Program-made: the position numbers and the translations under genes
Notes under the pieces: generated by a model
Told to the model about the DNA's origin: nothing
Seen by the model: the letters and a program-made list of their open reading frames with translations, nothing else
Databases searched by the model: none
Shown: piece after piece, positions 1-8,632 of the stretch
Position numbering within the stretch: the first letter of the stretch is position 1
Layout of the letters: each line of letters starts with the position of its first letter
Assembly (NCBI GenBank): GCA_044226525.1
Contig: JBGAGV010000003.1
Location: forward strand, 248,001-312,000
DNA: 64,000 bases
DNA from: VFJQ01 sp044226525
GTDB taxonomy: Bacteria; Verrucomicrobiota; Verrucomicrobiia; Chthoniobacterales; Chthoniobacteraceae
Direction: 5' to 3'

Positions 1-11
1 GCGCGGGTGAA

Positions 12-1628
12 TCAGCCCGCGGTGAGTGCCGCGCGTTCGTCGTCGAGCGCGCCTGTCTTTTCGAGGAAGTAATCGTAGTTGCCAGGATACGGCGTCACGG
101 TGCCGCCTTTCACGTGCAGGACCTTGTTCGCCAGCTTGCGAATGAAGTGCACGTCGTGGGAGATAAAGACGAGCGTGCCGGCGTAGGCTTCCAGCGCCAG
201 GATCAGCGACTCGACCGTGTGAATATCAAGGTGCGTCGTCGGTTCGTCCATGAGGAGGAGGTTCGGCGGATCGACCAGGAATTTGATAAGGTTCAGCCGC
301 GTCTTTTCACCGCCGCTGAGGACGCTCGTCTTTTTGTAGATGTCGTCCTTTTTAAAGAGGAAACTGCCGAGAATGGCGCGCGCGTCGTTCTCAATCAGGC
401 CGGCCGGTGCCCCTGCGTCCATTACTTCATCGAGGATCGATTTGTTCGGATCGAGTGTCGCTGCGCGGTGTTGGCTGAAGTAGCCGATCTTCGCGTTGAG
501 ACCGGGCTTGCGCTCGCCTTTCTGAAAATCCACCACCCCAGCCATGATTTTGAGCAAGGTCGATTTGCCGGCACCGTTCGGGCCGACGAGCACGGTGCGT
601 TCGTCGCGTTCGACGATGAGGTCGAGCCCGCGATAAACCTGATGCTCGCCATAGGCCATGTGGATGCCTGAGAGCGACATGGCCATGGCGCCGATGCGCG
701 GCGGCTGCGGGATATTGAATCGGAACGGCTTTTTTGGCGGCACCGGTTTCTCGAGCTTTTCCATGCGCTCGATTTCCTTGAGCTTGCTCTGCGCCTGCGC
801 CGCCTTGGAGGTCACGGAGCGGAAGCGATCGACAAATTCCTGCAGGGATGCGATCTGTTTTTGCTGATTTTTGTAAGCAGCCGACGCCTGCTCGTAGCGC
901 GCCTCGCGCTGCTCGAGATAGGAGGTATAATTCCCTGTGTAAGAGACCAGCTTGCGCTCGGCGATTTCGTAAACCGTCTCGATGATCTCATCCATGAACT
1001 GGCGATCGTGCGAGATGAGCAAAACGGCGCCGGAGTAGTTCTTGAGATAATTTTGCAGCCAGAGCAGCGCAAGCAGGTCGAGATGATTCGTCGGCTCGTC
1101 GAGCATGAGCAGATCGGGCTCCATCACGAGCAACCGCGCAAGATGCGCACGCATGACCCAGCCGCCGCTCATCTCGCGCGCGGGGCGGTCGAAATCCGTC
1201 TGCCGAAAACCGAGCCCGGCCATGAGTTTTTTCGCCTTCGCCTCGACGCCTGCGTCGCAGAGCGCCTCGTGCTTCGCGTGGGCTTCGAGATATTCCGGGC
1301 TGTCCACATCGCCAGCCTTCTCGAGTTCGGCGAGCCGGGCTTCGAGCTTGGGCACTTCGTTGGCGCGGCCAGTGGCCACATCGAGCACCGTCTCATCGCC
1401 CACCGCCTCACCCTCCTGCGGCAGAAAGCCGACCATGGTCCACGCATCACGTTCGATGGTGCCCGCATCCGGTTCGTTCTGCTTGAGGATGACGGAAAAC
1501 AGGGTCGATTTCCCCGCGCCGTTCGGCCCTACGAGCGCGACTCGTTCGCCGTAATTCACCTGCATGGCGGCTTCCTCGAAGAGCGTGCGGCCACCGGCGG
1601 AAATTTTGAGATCGCGGATCGTGAGCAT
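12..1628 (-). CDS. ABC-F family ATPase
   Basis: A soluble protein of 538 residues with two ATP-binding cassettes and no membrane segments, the layout of ABC-F translation factors (EttA, Uup, YheS type), which act at the ribosome rather than in transport. Each half has a Walker A GPNGAGKST. The first half has the signature MSGGW and Walker B LLMLDEPTNHLD; the second has LSGGEKTRLNL and LLLMDEPTTHLD. The charged linker between them (about residues 240-300) is the usual interdomain helical arm. The ATG at 1626-1628 gives an N-terminus directly before the first cassette. There is no long C-terminal coiled coil as in Uup. It lies 71 bases downstream of the propeller-like gene on the same strand and may be the last gene of the rapA operon. 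The family is clear; the exact subfamily is not. Confidence 0.93.
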   Translation of the reverse strand: MLTIRDLKISAGGRTLFEEAAMQVNYGERVALVGPNGAGKSTLFSVILKQNEPDAGTIERDAWTMVGFLPQEGEAVGDETVLDVATGRANEVPKLEARLAELEKAGDVDSPEYLEAHAKHEALCDAGVEAKAKKLMAGLGFRQTDFDRPAREMSGGWVMRAHLARLLVMEPDLLMLDEPTNHLDLLALLWLQNYLKNYSGAVLLISHDRQFMDEIIETVYEIAERKLVSYTGNYTSYLEQREARYEQASAAYKNQQKQIASLQEFVDRFRSVTSKAAQAQSKLKEIERMEKLEKPVPPKKPFRFNIPQPPRIGAMAMSLSGIHMAYGEHQVYRGLDLIVERDERTVLVGPNGAGKSTLLKIMAGVVDFQKGERKPGLNAKIGYFSQHRAATLDPNKSILDEVMDAGAPAGLIENDARAILGSFLFKKDDIYKKTSVLSGGEKTRLNLIKFLVDPPNLLLMDEPTTHLDIHTVESLILALEAYAGTLVFISHDVHFIRKLANKVLHVKGGTVTPYPGNYDYFLEKTGALDDERAALTAG

Positions 1629-1699
1629 GTCGGATGATTAGAGCCGACTCCTGTAGCCGCGATTCGCCCCGCGCGCCAGCGATGACGAAGCCTGCTCGT

Positions 1700-2860
1700 C
1701 TACTCGTCGAGCGCGACGACCTGCTCGATGAAACGATGCCGGACGACGGTTTCCTGCGCGCCGTCCGGTTTGCGCAGGAAAATGGCGCTGCCATTGGAGT
1801 AAAGCACGGACCCGTCAGCACAGAGATCGTAGCTCAAGACGCTACGTGCGAGCACGGTTTCGGAGCCGTCCAACTCACGCCGCACGAGTTCCCACGTGCG
1901 CGGGACGAGATCGGGCGCTTCCTCCGGGCCGGCCTTGCGCATGGCTTTTTGAGCGTCGATCACGTTGCCCCAAAGAACCATGCGCTGGGTATCCAGTTCC
2001 TTATGCCTGGCCGGACCATCGGCGCTGAGCGGACGGCCTGTGAACATCATGCTGAAGAAGTTGAAGAATTGGAAGATAGCGTAGATCAACCGCCAGGGCA
2101 GCAGCATCACGTCGAGCAGCGTAGCCCACCGCGGCCGCCAATGGTCCTGCCGATAGGGCCGGCGGATGTAGTGCAGGCGCCCCCCGGCGTCGCACTGCGG
2201 CGCCAGAAAATCGAACGTCGGCGATTCCGCAACGGTTTCCAACTCGTGTGTCTCGAGATCGATCCGTTGAATGGCGAACGGGCTCAGACCGAGCGGCATG
2301 CCGTCGCGATTGCGCCCCACGCCCGCGCTCTGAAAAATGAGCACGGAGCCCCTGCCCGGCACCCAGCGGGGCGCGAGGTCCATCGAATCGCCCTCGGTGG
2401 CGATGGAAAGACCGCGACCGTCGATCCCCATTACGCCAATGCCGGAGGTCGAACCGTTGTGCAGAACCGCGCACGCAAGGCGCTCCGCCTTGGGATCACG
2501 CGCCAGGTCGCGCACATGGGTCCCGTTGCTGTGCCAGAGCCGTTGCTCGTCTCCGCCGGTGACCGCGGAGAGCAGCCCGCAGATTTCCGGCGTGGTGATG
2601 GTGTAGATCAATTCCCCCGCGGCCCCGCCACGCGCGACTCCGGAAAAATCGATGGGGATTTCGTCGGGATGCGTGTCCGTTTGCATCGCCCGCATGCCCA
2701 TGAATTTCGCACCGCTCCCCTGGTATTTCCAAGCGTTACGCTCGCGAATGCTCAGCGCGCGATCCCGGATGCCCTTACCGAAATGACTCGTGACCTCCTT
2801 CAACTCACCGGCAGCATGAAGGAAAAGGCGACCTTGGGATAACAGAGCAAAACGAGGCAT
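1700..2860 (-). CDS. Hypothetical beta-propeller-like protein
   Basis: A protein of 386 residues that I cannot assign to a named family. The open frame extends further upstream, but the ATG at 2858-2860 (MPRFALLSQ) is the sensible start because a longer form would overlap the hydrolase gene. The sequence has repeated short beta-strand blocks typical of TolB/WD40-like propellers (for example IQRIDLETHELETVAE, LARDPKAERLACAVL, GSVLIFQSAG). One hydrophobic stretch at about residues 235-260 (LLPWRLIYAIFQFFNFF) could be a membrane-associated helix. No signal peptide is visible. It sits between the YheT-like hydrolase and the ABC-F gene on the same strand. Function unknown. Confidence 0.7.
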   Translation of the reverse strand: MPRFALLSQGRLFLHAAGELKEVTSHFGKGIRDRALSIRERNAWKYQGSGAKFMGMRAMQTDTHPDEIPIDFSGVARGGAAGELIYTITTPEICGLLSAVTGGDEQRLWHSNGTHVRDLARDPKAERLACAVLHNGSTSGIGVMGIDGRGLSIATEGDSMDLAPRWVPGRGSVLIFQSAGVGRNRDGMPLGLSPFAIQRIDLETHELETVAESPTFDFLAPQCDAGGRLHYIRRPYRQDHWRPRWATLLDVMLLPWRLIYAIFQFFNFFSMMFTGRPLSADGPARHKELDTQRMVLWGNVIDAQKAMRKAGPEEAPDLVPRTWELVRRELDGSETVLARSVLSYDLCADGSVLYSNGSAIFLRKPDGAQETVVRHRFIEQVVALDE

Positions 2861-2928
2861 GGGCGGGCAGTGAATCCGGGGAGAGTGCACAGCAAAAGCG
2901 ACACCACGTCCATCGCGTCTTCGCCGGG

Positions 2929-3882
2929 CTAGACCGAATCCAGAAACTCGACGACGCGGCTTTCCGCCCAGGAGGCCACTCCACGGCGCAGGTCGAGAAA
3001 TCCGAGATGGCCGCCGGAAGCCGGCGCTTCGAGGAAAAAAGTCGCGCTGGCTTCCGCTTCCTCCGTGGGAAAACACGCCGGGGAAAGGAAGGGATCGTTG
3101 CGCGCATTGAGCAGCAGCGCCGGGACCGAAATGCAGGGGATAAATTGCCGTGCGCTGCTGCGGGCATAATAATCCGCCGCCCCCGCAAAGCCGTGAATCG
3201 GCGCCGCAAAGCGATCGTCGTATTCCTCGATGCCATGAATGGCCCGGAAGCCCGAGAGATCGAGTTGACCGGGAAACGCCCTCGCCTTGTATTCAATCCG
3301 CGCGAGCAGCGGGATGAGGAAATTGTGCAGGTAAAGCCGATTATCCCACCGCTGGTCCAACCGCCGCACGCACGAGGCCAGATCGACCGCCGCGCCGATG
3401 GCCACGCCCGCGCACACCTTGGGATGCGGCGCCGTTTCGCCGAGGTATTTGAGCGTCACGTTTCCCCCCAGGCTGAAGCCGACGACGGCGATGCGCTCAT
3501 AATGTGGAGCCGCCCGTTCGATGAGAAAGCGGAGGTCGCCCGTATCACCCGCGTGATAGAAGCGCAGCAGGCGATTCGGCTCGCCGCTGCAGCCGCGATA
3601 ATTCCACGCAAGCACTTCCCACCCCGCCGCCTGCAATGCTTCGGCGGTGCCGCTCATGTAGTTGTTCCGCGAGTGGCCTTCGAGGCCGTGCGAGAGGATC
3701 GCGAGCCGTTTCGCTCCAGCACGATACCAATCGAGATCGAGGTAATCCCCATCCGGCAATTCGACCCGCTCGCGCACCGGCCTCAGCGCATGCCGCCGCT
3801 GCCAGAGCACCGGCAGGATCGTCTGCACATGTCCGTTGTGCAGCCACCACGGCGGGGCAAAGCGGGAATCGACGAGCGGCAT
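2929..3882 (-). CDS. YheT-like alpha/beta hydrolase
   Basis: A protein of 317 residues in the YheT/Eht1/UPF0017 branch of the alpha/beta hydrolase fold, predicted to cleave esters or related acyl bonds. The N-terminal PPWWLHNGHVQTILP motif is characteristic of that family. The oxyanion region LSHGLEGHSRNNYM and the nucleophile elbow GFSLGGN (serine) are clear. An aspartate in ARNDPFLSP and a histidine in SGGHLGFLD complete a plausible Ser-Asp-His triad. It starts six bases after the rapA stop codon, so it is almost certainly cotranscribed with rapA. The substrate is unknown. Confidence 0.9.
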   Translation of the reverse strand: MPLVDSRFAPPWWLHNGHVQTILPVLWQRRHALRPVRERVELPDGDYLDLDWYRAGAKRLAILSHGLEGHSRNNYMSGTAEALQAAGWEVLAWNYRGCSGEPNRLLRFYHAGDTGDLRFLIERAAPHYERIAVVGFSLGGNVTLKYLGETAPHPKVCAGVAIGAAVDLASCVRRLDQRWDNRLYLHNFLIPLLARIEYKARAFPGQLDLSGFRAIHGIEEYDDRFAAPIHGFAGAADYYARSSARQFIPCISVPALLLNARNDPFLSPACFPTEEAEASATFFLEAPASGGHLGFLDLRRGVASWAESRVVEFLDSV

Positions 3883-3888
3883 AGCCGC

Positions 3889-6615
3889 TTAGGGCACGCG
3901 GAAGATCAGCCGCACCGCATCGACACGCAGGTGCGTGGAGGCGAGCGCTTCGCCGAGGGCGGTCTGTTGGGCACGGGCAGCCGCGATTTCGGCAGGGCTG
4001 ACATGATCGTTGATCTCGCGAAGCGTTTCGAGACGTTCGATTTCGCGCGACAGGGCTGCGTTCATCGCGGTGGTCGCTTCGGCTACCAGCGTCTTCATTT
4101 TCTCCCCGGCGAGTTCCTGAGCTTTCGTCAGCATCGCAGGGATGAACTTCTTTCGCACCACTCCGCGATCGAGCAGACGCACGACATCGCCCTTTTCGAG
4201 GGTCGCGGCGGAAAGTTCGGCATCATCGGTGTGCTCGGCTTGTGCGTGATCGACCACCACACGAATCGGGGTTGCGGGCAGGAAACGATCGGCGTGCAAG
4301 GCGGCCGGCGCGACGCATTCGGCAACGCAATGCACTTCGAGGAAAATCGCCTCCGTCCCCCCGCCCTTCCACACGCCGAAAGCGCTATTCCCCTGCTCGC
4401 TGCCCAGCAGCAGATCGAGCGCGCTGCGGACCATGGGATGATCCCAGCTCATGAACTGCAAGTCGTCGCGGCCCAGTGCACGGGAGCGATCGAACGTAAT
4501 CGAAAGTCCCTCTTCAGGCACCGTCAGCGCATCGGTGAGCAGATGCCCGCGGCGGAGGATATAGCTGCGCTGTGTCGACTCTTCGTAAGCGACGCCGAAG
4601 TGATCGCACAGCCGCAAAAAGAAACGCTCGAAGGCGCGGTCCTCATCCGCCGCGCGCACCTGTTCGATAATGTGCGCAGCCTGATCCGCCTTGCATGAAT
4701 TCAGTTCCAGCAGGCGATCATGCCCGCGCTCGAGCTTCTTCGCCACGCGTCCGTGCAGGGTCTTTGATTCCTTGATGAACGCGGCCAGACGTTTGGCGGC
4801 AAAATTCTCCCGCAACGCCGCGAGATCGCCGGCCAGGGTCTGGGCAATTTCCGTCGCCCCGTGCAGGTTCTTTTCGAAAGCGTTCAGTCCGTCGTGATAC
4901 CAGCGCGCGAGCACCTCCTGCCCGGTCCCCTCGATATACGGCACGTGAATGCAGATCGTCGCAGTCTGGCCGATGCGGTCGAGGCGCCCGATGCGCTGCT
5001 CGAGCAGTTCCGGATCATCCGGCAGGTCGAATAGCACGAGATGATGCGCGAACTGGAAGTTGCGCCCTTCACTACCGATCTCCGAGCAGATTAGAATCCG
5101 TGCGCCTTCCTCCTCGGCAAAATAGGCTGCATTGCGGTCGCGCTGGAGCAGCGTGAGGTCTTCGTGGAACAAGGCAATGTTCACGTTGATCTCGCGCTGG
5201 AGACGCTCGGAGAGATCGACCACGAGTTCCTTCGTGCGGCAGATGAGCAGAACCTTGGCGCCCTTCAACTCGCGCAGCAGACCGGCCAGCCATTTCACCT
5301 TTGCCTCGACGGCGTCGCCGGCCAGCGGCACCAGATCGGCCTTGCGTTTGGGGAAGCCGGTCAGCGCCGCACGGGTATTGCGAAACATGACGCGGCCGGT
5401 GCCGAATTCGTCAAGCAGATCGGACACCAGTCGTTCCCGCGCCGCTTCATCGCCGCCAGCCAGTTCATCGCAACGCTGGCGAATGCGCGCGGATTTCTGC
5501 CCGAACAATTCACGGTCCGCTTTGCTGAGCGGTTTGCCGCCGATGACGCGGTCGATGGCGCGAGCCACTTCTTCGTAATGCTCCGCCTCGGCGAGAAACG
5601 CTCCGAGGTTTCCGTAGCGATCGGGATCAAGCAAGCGCAGACGCGCGAAGTGTCCTTCAGGCCCGAGTTGCTGAGGGGTCGCGGTGAGGAGCAGGAGACC
5701 GGGCGTTTTCCGCGCCAGCGCCTCGACGAGCAAATACCGCGGGCTGGCTTGCGTGACAGACCACTCGAGATGGTGTGCCTCATCTACGACGAGCAAGTCC
5801 CAACCCGCCGAGAGAGCCTGCTTTGCCCGCTCCTCATCGTCCGCCAGCAGCGATACGCTGCACAGCACGAGCTGGCTATCGAGGAACGGATTCACGTCCG
5901 GATTCCCTTGCGAGATCGCGGCGCAACGCTCCTCGTCGAAGATTGAGAAAAGCAGATTGAACCGGCGCAGCAACTCCACGAACCACTGGTGAATGAGGGG
6001 CTCGGGCACGAGAATGAGCACCCGTCCGGCGCGGCCAGTAAGATGCAGCCGGTGTAGGATGAGCCCCGCTTCGATGGTCTTGCCGAGGCCGACTTCGTCC
6101 GCCAGCAATACACGAGGCACGAGTCGCGCCGCTACTTCCCCCGCGATGAACATCTGGTGCGGCAGCAGATCCACCCGCCCGCCGACATAACCGCGCACCG
6201 GCGATTGCCGGATCGCGGTGCGCTGCCCAAGTGCTTCCACGCGCAGACCGAACGTGAGCAGTTCGTCCACCTGCGCCGCGAGCAGGCGGTCCGCGGGCGT
6301 GGAAAAGCTGATCGTGTCCGACAACTCCGCCTCCGCGACTTCGCGCTCGCCGCAAAGGTAGATGAGCATCCCGTTGCGATCTTCCACCCGGTCCACGGCG
6401 AGTTGCTCGCCCGAGTGAAGTTTGATCTTGTCACCATCCTTGAACTGCACGCGCCGCAGCGGTGCGGTCTTGAGCGCATACTGGCGCTGTTCGTTGGCGG
6501 CGGGGAAATGCAGTTCCACCCGCCCGAATTCAGCCTTCAAGACAATCCCTAGCCCGAGCTCCGGCTCGGAATCGCTGACCCAACGCTGACCTGGCTTTGG
6601 CAAGATGTTCGACAT
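3889..6615 (-). CDS. rapA: RapA-type SWI2/SNF2 ATPase (RNA polymerase-associated)
   Basis: A protein of 908 residues, close to the length of Escherichia coli RapA (HepA), which binds RNA polymerase and helps it recycle after transcription. The N-terminus has the Tudor-like beta-rich domains of RapA (PKPGQRWVSDSEPELGLG, then a second strand-rich block to about residue 110). The ATPase follows: motif I ADEVGLGKTIEAG near residue 170, motif II DEAHH near residue 278, a TATP motif, then the C-terminal helicase lobe with SEIGSEGRNFQ and QRIGRLDRIGQ near residues 510-550. The last 300 residues match the RapA-specific C-terminal region in layout. The start ATG at 6613-6615 gives MSNILPKPGQRW, the usual N-terminus. 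RapA is best known from Gammaproteobacteria; the assignment rests on the domain order. Confidence 0.92.
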   Translation of the reverse strand: MSNILPKPGQRWVSDSEPELGLGIVLKAEFGRVELHFPAANEQRQYALKTAPLRRVQFKDGDKIKLHSGEQLAVDRVEDRNGMLIYLCGEREVAEAELSDTISFSTPADRLLAAQVDELLTFGLRVEALGQRTAIRQSPVRGYVGGRVDLLPHQMFIAGEVAARLVPRVLLADEVGLGKTIEAGLILHRLHLTGRAGRVLILVPEPLIHQWFVELLRRFNLLFSIFDEERCAAISQGNPDVNPFLDSQLVLCSVSLLADDEERAKQALSAGWDLLVVDEAHHLEWSVTQASPRYLLVEALARKTPGLLLLTATPQQLGPEGHFARLRLLDPDRYGNLGAFLAEAEHYEEVARAIDRVIGGKPLSKADRELFGQKSARIRQRCDELAGGDEAARERLVSDLLDEFGTGRVMFRNTRAALTGFPKRKADLVPLAGDAVEAKVKWLAGLLRELKGAKVLLICRTKELVVDLSERLQREINVNIALFHEDLTLLQRDRNAAYFAEEEGARILICSEIGSEGRNFQFAHHLVLFDLPDDPELLEQRIGRLDRIGQTATICIHVPYIEGTGQEVLARWYHDGLNAFEKNLHGATEIAQTLAGDLAALRENFAAKRLAAFIKESKTLHGRVAKKLERGHDRLLELNSCKADQAAHIIEQVRAADEDRAFERFFLRLCDHFGVAYEESTQRSYILRRGHLLTDALTVPEEGLSITFDRSRALGRDDLQFMSWDHPMVRSALDLLLGSEQGNSAFGVWKGGGTEAIFLEVHCVAECVAPAALHADRFLPATPIRVVVDHAQAEHTDDAELSAATLEKGDVVRLLDRGVVRKKFIPAMLTKAQELAGEKMKTLVAEATTAMNAALSREIERLETLREINDHVSPAEIAAARAQQTALGEALASTHLRVDAVRLIFRVP

Positions 6616-6730
6616 TAACGGGAATTAAAAAAGGGGCGCCGATGCTACGTTGGAAGCCGCCCCGCGCAACCGGCAAGGTAAGACAAACCAATGCACCCTC
6701 GCCAAAGGACTATTCAGGTCGAAACCGGCT

Positions 6731-7528
6731 TCAGGCCTTCCCATTCGCTGCCAACGCGGCAGCAGCCTTGGCTTTTGCTTCGTCTGCACGGCGAGCAATC
6801 TCCTCCGGGCTGGGAAGCGACATGAGCACTTCGGCGGGGATGTCGCCGGCGCTGGCAAGCTTCACGAGGCATTTCTGGCGCTCGGCCAGGGCTTTGTCGG
6901 AATCACGCTCCTTGCCGAAACGGCTCTTCGCCTTTTCGCTGCGCAGACGGAGCATCTCGTAAACGTCGCCGCCGAGCAACGCGCTGATGTCCACCTTCAT
7001 TTTCTCGCGGTTGAGGTCGGCTTCGCTGACCAGATCGCCATTGATCGGACCCGCCTTGTATTTCGGAAACATGATCGCGGCCTCGGGGCAGACGCGCGAA
7101 CAGGCGGGGCAGTTCGTTTTGCAGTTATCCTGATTCTGGACCTGGATGCGACTGCCGTCATCGACCCCATACACGCCAAACAGGCAGAAGCTGAGGCACT
7201 GCATGCAGTTGGTGCAGCGGTCGTAATCGATAACCGGGAACCACGGCTTCCAGCCGCCGTGCGACGCGGCATCGAGTTCGGTGCGAGCAGCCTCGGCGAG
7301 GTCCGCCACCTGGGTGGGAGTGAGGCCGGAAATGTCGCGAGTCCCTTGTCCACCGCGCGCAAACGTGACGCTGCGGCCTTCGCTGGGCGAACTCGCGCTC
7401 GTGCGAGCAACCGTGTAGCCGCGCTCCAGCAGCGCGCTGAGCGTGGCAAAGCGCTCTTCCGCGCTGAGTAGTTGTGCGTCGGGACCTTCGTAGAGGCGAA
7501 TATGGAGGGCGTTATCGGCGAGAGCCAT
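6731..7528 (-). CDS. Two-cluster 4Fe-4S ferredoxin-like protein
   Basis: A protein of 265 residues with a central pair of iron-sulfur binding motifs. The first is C-x2-C-x2-C-x3-C (DRCTNCMQCLSFC) and the second is the variant C-x3-C-x2-C-x3-CP (NCKTNCPACSRVCPE), so it probably carries two 4Fe-4S clusters. Flanking regions are soluble: a 95-residue N-terminal part without recognisable motif and a helical, Ala/Lys-rich C-terminus. I use the ATG at 7526-7528 (MALADNALH) rather than a TTG two codons upstream. It starts two bases after the stop of the small Cys-rich gene, so the two proteins are probably partners. An electron-transfer role is inferred; the redox partner is unknown. Confidence 0.82.
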   Translation of the reverse strand: MALADNALHIRLYEGPDAQLLSAEERFATLSALLERGYTVARTSASSPSEGRSVTFARGGQGTRDISGLTPTQVADLAEAARTELDAASHGGWKPWFPVIDYDRCTNCMQCLSFCLFGVYGVDDGSRIQVQNQDNCKTNCPACSRVCPEAAIMFPKYKAGPINGDLVSEADLNREKMKVDISALLGGDVYEMLRLRSEKAKSRFGKERDSDKALAERQKCLVKLASAGDIPAEVLMSLPSPEEIARRADEAKAKAAAALAANGKA

Positions 7529-7530
7529 GA

Positions 7531-7920
7531 TCAAACAGGAGTCGCGAGTTGGATGGTTTCTTTGCCCGCAGGAACATTCGGTAGAAGATCGGGCGCCAGC
7601 GCCCGCGCGGCGATTTGCTCGGCGGGTTCGCTACGCATGTTCAAAACCTCGGTCTGCTCGATAGCGAGATCGGACCCTGCCTGATGAAACAACCCCTTCA
7701 CCGCCCGGGGAAAACACGCGGCAATCTTGAGCGCGCCACATTGAGAAAGCCGGGCCAGCGTGGGATCTTTGCGCGCGGCCATTTCACACAAATCCGCCAC
7801 TGCTTCGAAATCCACACCCGCCTCACACAAGCGACGCAGCACGGCTTCCTTGGTCTCGCGCGGGACGACCTGCGCATACTGGCAATGGCAGTAGAGAAGA
7901 CGAGGTATGGGATCAGTCAT
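7531..7920 (-). CDS. Small cysteine-rich protein, unknown function
   Basis: A predicted 129-residue protein starting at the ATG at 7918-7920 (MTDPIPRLLYCHCQ). The frame is open upstream but that part lies in repeat-bearing noncoding DNA and under the SprT-like gene, so the short form is preferred. Cysteines occur as CHC near residue 11, in LCEMAARKDP, and in a pair SQCGALKIAACFPR, compatible with metal or Fe-S binding. I do not recognise the family with certainty; the N-terminal CHC block loosely recalls Cys motifs of Hdr-type redox proteins. The ferredoxin-like gene begins two bases after its stop, which implies coupled expression and a shared redox role. Confidence 0.65.
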   Translation of the reverse strand: MTDPIPRLLYCHCQYAQVVPRETKEAVLRRLCEAGVDFEAVADLCEMAARKDPTLARLSQCGALKIAACFPRAVKGLFHQAGSDLAIEQTEVLNMRSEPAEQIAARALAPDLLPNVPAGKETIQLATPV

Positions 7921-7936
7921 GTGGTCGGGAGCGTGC

Positions 7937-7984
7937 CACGGAGGGCACGGATACATAACCACGGATTGCATGGATGACACGGAT
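7937..7984. repeat. Degenerate CACGGAT heptamer array
   Basis: Five copies of a CACGGAT-like heptamer lie on the plus strand, starting at 7937 (CACGGAG), 7946, 7960, 7969 (CATGGAT) and 7978. The spacings are 9, 14, 9 and 9 bases. The array fills much of the 106-base gap between the SprT-like gene and the small Cys-rich gene. It resembles short CACGGAT/CACAGAT tracts often seen between genes in environmental bacteria. It may be a dispersed intergenic repeat or a binding-site cluster; nothing in the sequence decides this. Confidence 0.6.
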
Positions 7985-8026
7985 GGAATTTTTTGAAGCG
8001 TTCCAATTTCCAAACCACAGGAGAAT

Positions 8027-8632
8027 TTAGCCACCAGGGCGCTCCGCCGGCTTAATCCGCTGTTTAACGAACCGAAAGCGCTCATCGTATCGCCCGCGGT
8101 TGTGTTTCCGGCAGCAGGAGAGACAAGCGGTCGCGCGGCGGAAGGGGCGAACGCGGCGAATCTCCACACGGCAGCCGGGGCAGTGATAAACATGCGGCCG
8201 ATCAAGAGTTCGCCGGGGAAGCGGCAAAGTGTGACAACGCGCCTCGTCCGCGAGCCCCAGATCCACACAAGCGCGCCGCCATTCCGGGCCGTGAGGAGCG
8301 ATGCGGCGACGCCCCGCACGGTGGTGCGCCAACAGATGAGCCAACTCATGCCTGAGCGTGCGATCAACCTCGTCCTCCCCGATTTCAATCAGGCGCGGGT
8401 TGAGTTTGATGAGCCCTTTCCCCGGATATGCCATACCCGCCGTGCTCCGCATCCGCGAATTCCAACAGACCCGCACATTTGCAGCCAGCGAGGCGCATCC
8501 CAGCGGTTCGAGCAGCTCCGCGCAACGCGCTGTCAGCTCAATGTCCGCGCCTCGGGGAGCGACGAAGGAAGGCTTCTTGGGGATGATTTTCTCGATCAGC
8601 CGAGTGAAGAAATCGAGCTGGCGCAGACTCAT
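8027..8632 (-). CDS. SprT-like zinc metalloprotein
   Basis: A protein of 201 residues with the SprT-like layout: an N-terminal helical part, the zinc-protease motif HELAH (RTLRHELAHLLAHH) and a C-terminal zinc ribbon with CPGC and a later CLSC pair. The family includes bacterial SprT and the eukaryotic protease Spartan, but the substrate of the bacterial members is not established. The ATG at 8630-8632 overlaps the stop of the cysteine desulfurase gene as ATGA, so the two are translationally coupled. An open frame extends upstream of this ATG, but it lies under the desulfurase gene and is rejected. Confidence 0.85.
   Translation of the reverse strand: MSLRQLDFFTRLIEKIIPKKPSFVAPRGADIELTARCAELLEPLGCASLAANVRVCWNSRMRSTAGMAYPGKGLIKLNPRLIEIGEDEVDRTLRHELAHLLAHHRAGRRRIAPHGPEWRRACVDLGLADEARCHTLPLPRRTLDRPHVYHCPGCRVEIRRVRPFRRATACLSCCRKHNRGRYDERFRFVKQRIKPAERPGG

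Noticed and set aside
3007..4698. A 563-residue plus-strand frame, and similar ones at 861-1637, 1634-2842 and 5164-5946
   Set aside because: All are antisense to well-recognised genes on the minus strand and carry no motifs.
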